A stretch of 64,000 nt of DNA, from the NCBI RefSeq assembly GCF_024436435.1, contig NZ_JAFMZP010000004.1, forward strand, positions 682,001 through 746,000. Reading direction: 5' to 3'. Under the pieces are notes generated by a model. That model searched no databases. It worked only from the letters and a program-made list of their open reading frames with translations, and was not told the origin of the DNA. A program made the translations under genes and the position numbers. Positions 24,835-31,942 of the stretch are shown piece by piece; position 1 is the first letter of the stretch; the number at the start of each line of letters is the position of its first letter. The DNA is from Desertivirga xinjiangensis (GTDB taxonomy: Bacteria > Bacteroidota > Bacteroidia > Sphingobacteriales > Sphingobacteriaceae).

Positions 24835-25611
24835 TTATAACACAAAAAACTTAAAGTACAGTTGGGCTTGCTGCCCCCATTGTTTAAACGCCTTTTGAAG
24901 CGTTTCTTTTAATCCCGTATTGTCAATAGCTTTTCCTTTAGCCGGCGCCTGTAAGCTTGTTTTTGCCACAGGGGTGTCAGTTACCTTTGTCGCAAACCAG
25001 CTGATATGGTCGTGAGGAAGTGCTACTCCGAGGATCATCCCCGGAAGGCCGCTAAAGGTTTCCGGTCCTCCGGAAACAGGTATCTTATCGCTGTAAAAAG
25101 CCACTACATAAATGGAATCCATTACCAATGCATTTGCCCTGCGGCATTGGTAGCCTGCTATTTCTCTTGTTTCATCCGTTATCTTCCACTTTATTTTCCG
25201 GGTATTATCTTTCACCAGAAAAACCTGCTCAAACACTGTTTTCTGGATAGTGGTGCTATGGGTGGTATAGTTATTATGCACCACGTTAATTTGATTCACG
25301 CCGGGAAAAAAAGCAAAGGAGTTCTGTGGCGGGGTTCCTCCGGTTTCTGCCGCTTTAAAAAGTGATTCTTCTCTAGAAAAAGTAAGGACGCTTTTTGTGG
25401 TTACGAACTGGGGCTGTGAAGCTCTGTACTGATCATAGGTCCTTTGCATGTAGGCCTCGTTATCTTTATTGATAAAGGATCTTAGCAATGCAAACATGTT
25501 TACCTTCTTTTCGTACTGTATTTCGCCTTGCTGCGTAAATCGTACGTGCTGAGCTGTCATTTGAAAAGATAACAGCAGATTTAAAACTAAGGTGCTTAGG
25601 ATAATTTTCAT
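24835..25611 (-). CDS. GLPGLI-family exported protein
   Basis: Protein of 258 aa from the ATG at 25611, which gives the signal peptide MKIILSTLVLNLLLSF and MTAQ. The frame extends 17 codons further into the neighbouring gene, but that start would bury the signal. The name-giving motif appears as FSGLPGMILGVALP after the segment ITDETREIAGYQCRRA. The family is restricted to Bacteroidota and of unknown function, and is often encoded just after a TonB-like outer-membrane beta-barrel gene, as here. The start overlaps the upstream stop in ATGA, so translation is probably coupled. An envelope partner role is inference. Confidence 0.88.
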   Translation of the reverse strand: MKIILSTLVLNLLLSFQMTAQHVRFTQQGEIQYEKKVNMFALLRSFINKDNEAYMQRTYDQYRASQPQFVTTKSVLTFSREESLFKAAETGGTPPQNSFAFFPGVNQINVVHNNYTTHSTTIQKTVFEQVFLVKDNTRKIKWKITDETREIAGYQCRRANALVMDSIYVVAFYSDKIPVSGGPETFSGLPGMILGVALPHDHISWFATKVTDTPVAKTSLQAPAKGKAIDNTGLKETLQKAFKQWGQQAQLYFKFFVL

Positions 25612-28421
25612 CGCGGTGTTGCAGGTGTTTTTATACCTCCACCCATTTTGTTGAAATCCCAAATGAGCGAAAGTAGGAAATATCTTTTAATGGTAGTGTA
25701 AGTGTTCTGTGTAATGGTGTTTCCGTATGCATTGCGGCTGAAACCATTGTTCTGGTTCAACAGGTCGTTTCCTGATAAGGAAAGCGCAAGATTATCCGTT
25801 TTCAGGAACTTCTTCTTAATGCTTGAATTCACTATAAAGCGTTCGAAATCCTCGTTGAAGCTTATCGTTTTTTCCTGGAAGCGATATTCTCCGTTTAAAG
25901 AGAACTCAAATTTGCCAGGTAGATAAAGACCCACATTACCCTGTCCGTTAAAATTCCATCCGTTATTGTTCAGCTGCTTTTGCAGGGATGACTCACTGGT
26001 ATTATAAGAGGGGCCAAAAGAAAACCACATTTCATACTTCTTGGCCTTGTATTTATTGACACTCAGGTTTAAGGAGTAGTTGTTAGACTTTGTACGATTG
26101 AGCTCGTCATTGATGTAATTGAAGTAGGTGTTGCCATAGCCGTTAAAATTAAATCCAAGATTGAGATCTCCTAAAGCAGGGAATTTCCTGGAGAAACCTC
26201 CATACAAATTGAAATTGGATGGTAATTTGCCTTTAATATTTACAGATTGATAGGTGCTTTTGCCGAAGGAATCAGTGAAACGGCTATCTACAATGGCGTT
26301 GGTTGTAAATTGAAAGGAGCCGGAGGCATAAAAGTACTGATTGCTCAGGATCTTAAAGGTGTTGTAGTTAGCGTTGAAACGGTTATTAAAAGAAGGCTTG
26401 AGACCGGGATTCCCAAGGTAAATATTTAGAGGGTCGGTATTTACTCTTACCGGTTGTATTTGGTTAATGCCCGGCTGGTTGTTATTACCATTATAGTCAA
26501 TCCTCAAAGCTTTCTGCTGCGAGAATTTGTACTGGTAATTTACCTGCGGACTGAAGTTGATAAATTCTCTTTTGTAGCTGTTGGAATTATACAGATCAAC
26601 CTGGTCAAAGTTAACATAGGAAACCTTGCTGCCGAAGTTTACTGTGGTTTTATCCTTTTTGTAGTTGAAGATTGCACCTGTTTGGTGTGATAACTGATTC
26701 AACTCAAAGTTATTACTAAATACCTCATCAAAATCATTATAAACTCCCGGAGCGGTTTGATTATATGAACGCATGTCCGAGGAGCCTTTATTTAAGCCCA
26801 GGCTATAGTTAAAGGTTAATGCCAGCAGTTTACTCAGGGGTTCGGTATAAGTGATGTTAGAATTGAATACCTTGCCGGTACTGTTATTTAGTTTTAGTTG
26901 GTCAATTTTAACTTCACTGTCTATAAGAGGGCTGCCATCGGGACTACTTACCGGGTTATAAAACTGGTTAACAGAGTTCAGGTAACCTTCAGAATCGTTT
27001 TTGTTGTACGATCCGGTAGCATTTACAGAAAGGGTGCGTCGTTTTTTCTTCAGCTTTTTGGTCCAGAAGACATTCGCATAAAAGTTTTGCTGGTCGCCTT
27101 CGTTAGTTAGCAAACGGGTACTTGTGTTTTGCAGCTTTTGTTCTCCATTGCGACTGACGGTATTGTAATTGTTGTTTGACTCAGTATTCCTTATAGTCCC
27201 TTCAATAGTGAGCTTAAGATCTGAGGTCGAGTCTAATTTTACTTTATAGATAGCGTCTAGTTTCTGACGCGAAAGATAGTTTCTGAAATCCTGATCACTG
27301 TTGGTGTTTAACACCCCTGTCGGCAGGTTATTCTGGCTCAGGTTATTTCTTATCCCATTGATGTCAATCGCACCAACTTTATAATTCAGGTTTATAGATT
27401 CCTTATTTTCGTTCCATTTGGTTTCATAATGAACTGCACCTGTCTGTGCTTCGGGTATGCCTTCACCATTGTAATTAATGTCATCGCGGTTGCCATAAAA
27501 CACAATATCTCCGTCCGAATTAACCTCGGTATTCGAAGCTCCGTACCTATTGCGGTCTTCCCAGTTCAATCCTGTTTTTCCTGTATTACTGTTTATGCCA
27601 TATAAAGATATTTTCTGTTTGGCTGTGAAGGCGTTGAACATTGCTTGTGATGAATTGTAGTCGTCGGATGCGCCCGCATCTACTTTACCGAAGTAGCCTT
27701 TCTTTTTGTCTTCTTTAAGCTTAATGTTCAGTGTTTTGTCTTTAACGCCGTCATCGATACCGGTAAATGTCGCCTGGTCGCTTTTTTTATCATATAGTTG
27801 TACTTTATCAACCATATCGGCCCTCAGGTTTTTAGTTACCAGGGTTGGGTCGTCTCCAAAGAACTCTTCTCCGTCGACCAGAACTTTTGTTACCGTTTGG
27901 CCCTGTGCTGTGATTTTACCATCCTTATCGACCTGTATACCGGGAAACTGTTTGATCAGGTCTTCAACCCTGGCATTCGGTTGTATCACATATGCCGAGG
28001 CGTTAAACTCGGTAGTGTCTCCTTTGATGGTGATCGCATCGGCTTTCCCTTTGATCACGACTTCTGCAAGCAGACGGGCGGTTAGCTGCATGTCGATATT
28101 TCCGCAATCTTTCGTAATATGGATACTGTCTAAAGTAAAATGTTCCACATAGTCGGCATAACCCGGATAGGTCATTAGCAGGATCAGTTTACCTGTGGGC
28201 AGGTTATTGATGCTGAAGTTTCCGTCAGCAGCAGCGCGTGTAAAATCAATAAGTGTAGAGTCTTTTGCGTTTAAAACGCTGATGCTGGTATTGGGAAGTT
28301 TCAAAAAGGCTGCAGAGTCTCTTGCTACACCTTTTATAGTAAACTTGTCCTGGGCGGAGGAAGTAATCGAAAGAAGGAGTAGTAAAACTACACTCAGTGC
28401 TTTAAAAGCCATTCTTCTCAT
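25608..28421 (-). CDS. Outer-membrane beta-barrel protein, TonB-receptor-like (OMP_b-brl_3 type)
   Basis: Protein of 937 aa with a signal peptide (MAFKALSVVLLLLLSITSSA), an N-terminal carboxypeptidase-regulatory-like domain, and a plug region (LLAEVVIKGKADAITIKGDT and KQFPGIQVDKDGKITAQGQT). A long barrel rich in Asn, Tyr and Ser follows. It ends in Pro/Arg-containing residues rather than a terminal aromatic, which is common in this subfamily. It forms a two-gene operon with the GLPGLI gene through a 4-base ATGA overlap. The cargo is unknown. It is similar in design to the protein at 31943-34378. Confidence 0.9.
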   Translation of the reverse strand: MRRMAFKALSVVLLLLLSITSSAQDKFTIKGVARDSAAFLKLPNTSISVLNAKDSTLIDFTRAAADGNFSINNLPTGKLILLMTYPGYADYVEHFTLDSIHITKDCGNIDMQLTARLLAEVVIKGKADAITIKGDTTEFNASAYVIQPNARVEDLIKQFPGIQVDKDGKITAQGQTVTKVLVDGEEFFGDDPTLVTKNLRADMVDKVQLYDKKSDQATFTGIDDGVKDKTLNIKLKEDKKKGYFGKVDAGASDDYNSSQAMFNAFTAKQKISLYGINSNTGKTGLNWEDRNRYGASNTEVNSDGDIVFYGNRDDINYNGEGIPEAQTGAVHYETKWNENKESINLNYKVGAIDINGIRNNLSQNNLPTGVLNTNSDQDFRNYLSRQKLDAIYKVKLDSTSDLKLTIEGTIRNTESNNNYNTVSRNGEQKLQNTSTRLLTNEGDQQNFYANVFWTKKLKKKRRTLSVNATGSYNKNDSEGYLNSVNQFYNPVSSPDGSPLIDSEVKIDQLKLNNSTGKVFNSNITYTEPLSKLLALTFNYSLGLNKGSSDMRSYNQTAPGVYNDFDEVFSNNFELNQLSHQTGAIFNYKKDKTTVNFGSKVSYVNFDQVDLYNSNSYKREFINFSPQVNYQYKFSQQKALRIDYNGNNNQPGINQIQPVRVNTDPLNIYLGNPGLKPSFNNRFNANYNTFKILSNQYFYASGSFQFTTNAIVDSRFTDSFGKSTYQSVNIKGKLPSNFNLYGGFSRKFPALGDLNLGFNFNGYGNTYFNYINDELNRTKSNNYSLNLSVNKYKAKKYEMWFSFGPSYNTSESSLQKQLNNNGWNFNGQGNVGLYLPGKFEFSLNGEYRFQEKTISFNEDFERFIVNSSIKKKFLKTDNLALSLSGNDLLNQNNGFSRNAYGNTITQNTYTTIKRYFLLSLIWDFNKMGGGIKTPATPR

Positions 28422-28571
28422 AAGATTTAGGAATGTGTTAAATTGATTAGTAAAGCGTTTAATTAGTTTTTTCTTCGAATGTAAAAATTAATTTTAAGAT
28501 AAAAATGGTCTGATTGTTAAGGTTTGTTAAAAGATGATCTTTTTAAAAAAAGCTGCCGGATTAATAGGAAT

Positions 28572-28776
28572 TTTGGGAAGAATTTGAATATCGTATTTGT
28601 GTATACCAACTATGATAGCGCAGAAGTTTTTTCTTAATGGGAAGAGCCTGGGTGTACAGCGTAAAAATAACAGCAGTCCCCAGAACCGCTAGCGCTTAAT
28701 GTGGATGGATGTGAAATACGAACCGGGTACATTAAAGGTAGCCTCAAGCAGTAAAACCTTAGCGGTGAAAGCCTGA
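28572..28776 (+). pseudogene. C-terminal fragment of a GH2 beta-galactosidase-like gene (frameshift plus nonsense)
   Basis: In one frame the sequence reads LNIVFVYTNYDSAEVF. After a run of six T's (28626-28632 region) a shift is needed to continue FLNGKSLGVQRKN, then SSPQNR, a TAG stop at 28690-28692, and RLMWMDVKYEPGTLKV to a final TGA at 28774. NYDSAE-FLNGKSLG and W-D-KYEPGTLK are the hallmark C-terminal segments of GH2 beta-galactosidases. The rest of the roughly 2.4-kb gene is missing. It lies in the 426-bp gap between the OMP and hydroxylase genes; the remainder of the gap is AT-rich with no recognisable gene. Confidence 0.8.
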
Positions 28777-28784
28777 ATTCAGGG

Positions 28785-28813
28785 CTATTCAGGCTTTCCC
28801 TTAGTCTGAATAG
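28785..28813. other. Hairpin between the GH2 relic and the hydroxylase gene
   Basis: CTATTCAG (28785-28792) and CTGAATAG (28806-28813) form an 8-bp perfect stem with a 13-base loop. It is downstream of the minus-strand hydroxylase gene, so it may help end that transcript, although no T run follows. Confidence 0.35.
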
Positions 28814-28847
28814 CTTTGAATTTCTGAATCTCTTGCGCTATCACTTC

Positions 28848-30065
28848 CTACGTTTCAGAATAAATAATCCTCAGGTACCATTGTTGAACCGGCCGCGTTA
28901 ATGTCAATAAAAAAATTGCAGAAGCTGAGAGAGCTAAAAGAATATACGTATCGAACAGGAGGCTTATGTAACCGGTTAACAGCAAAAGCCTGATGATCTC
29001 CAGGTAAAAGATCCATCTTCGCTGTTCAAGCAGAGCCCCACAATTGATCAAAGTGATCAGGATAAATGCAGAAGAAAAGAACTTATCAGCAAAATCAAGA
29101 TCACCAAAGAAGTAGGTGACCAGGAACAGCAGACTTGCCACTGCCAGTACCTGGATGTTGAGGTACACTTTAAAACTAAGCTTCTTGACCGGTCTGTTTA
29201 CAACTTTGTGGGGTAAGAATCTCTTCTCGAGAGAGGCCCTGATATCCTGGTCGAGAATGGCTGGGTCTCCGAAAATGATCTTCAATTTGTTCCATAATCC
29301 GGTAGTACGCCTGCAGGCTTCGGCCATTTCCATGTAGTAGTGGAAGTGTTGCCACATGAAACTGTAGCTGTTAAGGGGATGTGTTAAACCGTAAACTGGC
29401 TTTTCTTCCTCTTTTTCAAATGTACCGAATAGTTTGTCCCAGAAAACAAAAAGATCGCCGTAGTTTTTGTTAAGATACTTTTCATTAGATGCGTGGTGAA
29501 CCCCGTGGATCGAGGGGGTAACGAATACATATTCCAGCCATTGAGGAGCTTTCAGCAGCTGTGTATGAGTGAAAAAGGAATAAGCCCCATGGATCACCAG
29601 GATGCTCATTACCATAAGGGGATCAAATCCAGCAAATGGAAGGATGCACCAAAATAGATTTCGTACAACCGCTTGAATGGTAGTGATCCTTGCAGATACT
29701 GTGTAATTAAATTCTTCGCTTTGGTGGTGAACAATGTGGGCTCCCCAAAAGAGATTTATCTCGTGCCCCAGACGGTGATACCAGTACCAAACCAAATCTG
29801 TCGCTAACAGCAAGATCACCCAAACCCACAAGCTGCGGGGAATATCAAATATTGCGAAGTTGTTATAAACATAGCAAAAGAGCTGATAGAAGCTAACCGA
29901 AATAAACAGGTTTAACAACCGCTCTGCCAGGCCTATACTTAGGTTGGCTACCGAACTTTCATATTTATAAATGTCAGTGCGGTTTTTTCGTTTTGCGGCA
30001 ACATACTCCAACGCCAAAAAAATAAAAAATGCAGGGATAGCAAATGCTGCGTAACTATACTCCAT
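28848..30065 (-). CDS. Sterol desaturase / fatty acid hydroxylase family membrane protein
   Basis: Integral membrane di-iron enzyme of 405 aa. The three His boxes are present: HRLGH, HIVHHQSEEF with HxxHH, and SIHGVHHASN. The spacing is typical of the fatty acid hydroxylase superfamily (SUR2/ERG3 type). At least four membrane helices surround the catalytic boxes, and the C-terminal 130 residues add about four more hydrophobic helices beyond the usual catalytic domain. It would hydroxylate or desaturate a lipid; the substrate is unknown. It appears monocistronic. Confidence 0.9.
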   Translation of the reverse strand: MEYSYAAFAIPAFFIFLALEYVAAKRKNRTDIYKYESSVANLSIGLAERLLNLFISVSFYQLFCYVYNNFAIFDIPRSLWVWVILLLATDLVWYWYHRLGHEINLFWGAHIVHHQSEEFNYTVSARITTIQAVVRNLFWCILPFAGFDPLMVMSILVIHGAYSFFTHTQLLKAPQWLEYVFVTPSIHGVHHASNEKYLNKNYGDLFVFWDKLFGTFEKEEEKPVYGLTHPLNSYSFMWQHFHYYMEMAEACRRTTGLWNKLKIIFGDPAILDQDIRASLEKRFLPHKVVNRPVKKLSFKVYLNIQVLAVASLLFLVTYFFGDLDFADKFFSSAFILITLINCGALLEQRRWIFYLEIIRLLLLTGYISLLFDTYILLALSASAIFLLTLTRPVQQWYLRIIYSET

Positions 30066-30222
30066 AAATTTAATGAACTTAACCTGAAATGCCTGAATTA
30101 AAGATCGTGTGTTTGTTAAAGCAAATGTAAGAATTTTACATGTAATAGTCTATTGTGTTGATAGGTTATTGCTGGGCCGTCGCGATTATTCCCAAGTTAG
30201 TGCTAGTTACAGTCTGCAGCTT

Positions 30223-30230
30223 TACTTTTG
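30223..30230 (+). promoter_or_regulatory. -7 promoter element of the alginate-lyase-like gene
   Basis: TACTTTTG is an exact TAnnTTTG match 73 bases before the start codon at 30304. A clear -33 TTTG is not seen at the standard distance. Confidence 0.45.
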
Positions 30231-30303
30231 GTCCGGTTGTAGGAAATATTATTTATATCTGGAAAAAATGTATTATTGCAGCTATAAACCACACCAATAG
30301 ACC

Positions 30304-31524
30304 ATGAATTGTTCCCGAAGTTATTCAAAGATTTCGTCAGAGACAGTATTTTATCAATACACTTTTAATTTCATTCTTTTAAGCGTTTTTCTTTTTTCAG
30401 CTATAAAGACAAATGCGGGTACAAACCTCTTAAGCAAAAGTAAGCCTGCCAGGGTACTGCAATCGGTGATCATGCGCGAAGCGACCTGGGCTTTAATGCA
30501 GCAACCCATCACAGTAACTGCCGAGACCTCGGGCAGAAGTGCGGGCGGTAAACACGACTTCTTTTCAGAAGGTGACTATTGGTGGTCTGATCCGAAAAAT
30601 CCTTCGGGGCCCTATATTCAAAAAGACGGGATGACTAACCCGGATAATTTTGTGGCACATCGCCAGGCTATGATCCGCTTTAGCAGGATCGTAGGGGCCC
30701 TTGCTTCTGCATATAAACTTACCGGCGATAAAAAATATGCAGATCACGCTTTAGTTCACCTGAAAGCTTGGTTCGTTGATCCTGAAACCCTGATGAACCC
30801 TAACCTTTTATATGCTCAAGCGATACAGGGACGCTTTACCGGCAGGGGAATCGGGATTATTGACACTATTCATCTCATGGAAGTGGCCCAGGGCGTATTG
30901 GTTATGAAGGCTGCCTTCAACGAAACGGATGTTAATGCCATAAAAAACTGGTTCTCAAGGTATCTGGACTGGCTTACAAGCCATCAGTATGGCAAGGATG
31001 AAATGAACGCAAAGAATAACCATGGCACCTGTTGGGTGATGCAGGTTGCATCTTTTGCGAAGCTTACCGGAAATCAGGAGCTGCTTGATTTTTGCGTAGA
31101 ACGCTATAAAAGAGTGCTTCTCCCGGATCAGATGGCCGCCGACGGCAGTTTTCCACTGGAGCTGGCCCGCACCAAACCATACGGCTATTCCATCTTCAAC
31201 CTGGATGCAATGACGATAATCTGTCAAATCTTGTCCAATAAAAAGGAGAACCTATGGAATTATAAAACTTCAGAGGGTAAGTGGATGCACAAAGGCATTG
31301 AGTTCCTTTATCCCTATGTTGCTGAAAAGGACAAATGGCCATTCAAAAAAGATGTTATGTACTGGGAGAACTGGCCCGTTGCTCAACCTTTCCTCGTAAT
31401 GGGCGCCGCGGCCTATGGCAACAAGAAATGGTTCCATACATGGAAAAAGCTTGATCATAGTCCGGAGGTTGAAGAGGTACTACGCAATCTGCCAATACGG
31501 AATCCGCTGATCTGGCTTGATTGA
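30304..31524 (+). CDS. Alginate lyase superfamily protein (PL5/PL38-like)
   Basis: Exported polysaccharide lyase-like protein of 406 aa with an (alpha/alpha)-barrel fold. After an N-terminal hydrophobic segment (about residues 20-35) come TSGRSAGGKHDFFSEGDYWW and SDPKNPSGPYIQKDG. The core has LLYAQAIQGRFTGRGIGIID, NAKNNHGTCWVMQ (the likely catalytic Asn-His region), and DGSFPLELARTKPYGYSIFN (candidate catalytic Tyr). This layout fits the Alginate_lyase Pfam family. PL38 members act on glucuronan and polymannuronate, so a uronic-acid polymer is the likely substrate; that is inference. No other lyase or SusCD gene is adjacent, but the UxuA pathway lies 13 kb away. Confidence 0.85.
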   Translation: MNCSRSYSKISSETVFYQYTFNFILLSVFLFSAIKTNAGTNLLSKSKPARVLQSVIMREATWALMQQPITVTAETSGRSAGGKHDFFSEGDYWWSDPKNPSGPYIQKDGMTNPDNFVAHRQAMIRFSRIVGALASAYKLTGDKKYADHALVHLKAWFVDPETLMNPNLLYAQAIQGRFTGRGIGIIDTIHLMEVAQGVLVMKAAFNETDVNAIKNWFSRYLDWLTSHQYGKDEMNAKNNHGTCWVMQVASFAKLTGNQELLDFCVERYKRVLLPDQMAADGSFPLELARTKPYGYSIFNLDAMTIICQILSNKKENLWNYKTSEGKWMHKGIEFLYPYVAEKDKWPFKKDVMYWENWPVAQPFLVMGAAAYGNKKWFHTWKKLDHSPEVEEVLRNLPIRNPLIWLD

Positions 31525-31590
31525 TTCTTGAAAGGCAAAGAATAAAAATAATCGCTTTGAGTTTGGAGGGGCGATTTGATGAGATTGTCA

Positions 31591-31619
31591 GGTTAGTGCA
31601 TCTATATGACGCACTAACC
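31591..31619. terminator. Hairpin between convergent lyase and histone-like genes
   Basis: GGTTAGTGC (31591-31599) and GCACTAACC (31611-31619) form a perfect 9-bp stem with an 11-base loop. No T run follows, so it is only a candidate bidirectional terminator. Confidence 0.45.
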
Positions 31620-31659
31620 GATAAGTAAGGTCTTTATAACCTGGATCTAAAAAAACAGA

Positions 31660-31842
31660 TTATTCTTTTCCCTTATTTTTAAGTTCAGTTATTTCTTTTC
31701 TTGCATCTGAAGCTAAGCCTTTGATTTCCTGAAGTGCCTTTCTTACACGGGTACCAGCAGCTGAATTACCTCCGTTATAAAATTTCTCTGCATCAGCTTC
31801 TATTGATGCTACTAATTCCTTAATCTGATTGAATTTTTCCAT
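31660..31842 (-). CDS. Histone H1-like (Hc1-type) small DNA-binding protein
   Basis: Small protein of 60 aa from the ATG at 31842. An upstream ATG at 31881 would add 13 residues with no family resemblance. The sequence MEKFNQIKELVASIEADAEK followed by FYNGGNSAAGTRVRKALQEI matches the short Hc1-like histone H1 proteins that are widespread in Bacteroidota. It is predicted to be one long helical hairpin with a basic C-terminal part (KNKGKE). A nucleoid-associated role is inferred from the family. It is convergent with the lyase gene and divergent from the next OMP. Confidence 0.85.
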   Translation of the reverse strand: MEKFNQIKELVASIEADAEKFYNGGNSAAGTRVRKALQEIKGLASDARKEITELKNKGKE

Positions 31843-31942
31843 GATTATCGTTTTGCAGCTAAGATGCGCAAGACAATCCATAATTGCAAGGCGATATTTA
31901 ATGATTTAACATATTGTTATTTTATTATATTCGAAAATCAAT

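Noticed and set aside
27706-28152. 148-codon ORF antisense to the OMP gene
   Set aside because: It is Ser/Leu-rich antisense to a well-supported outer-membrane protein, with no independent support.
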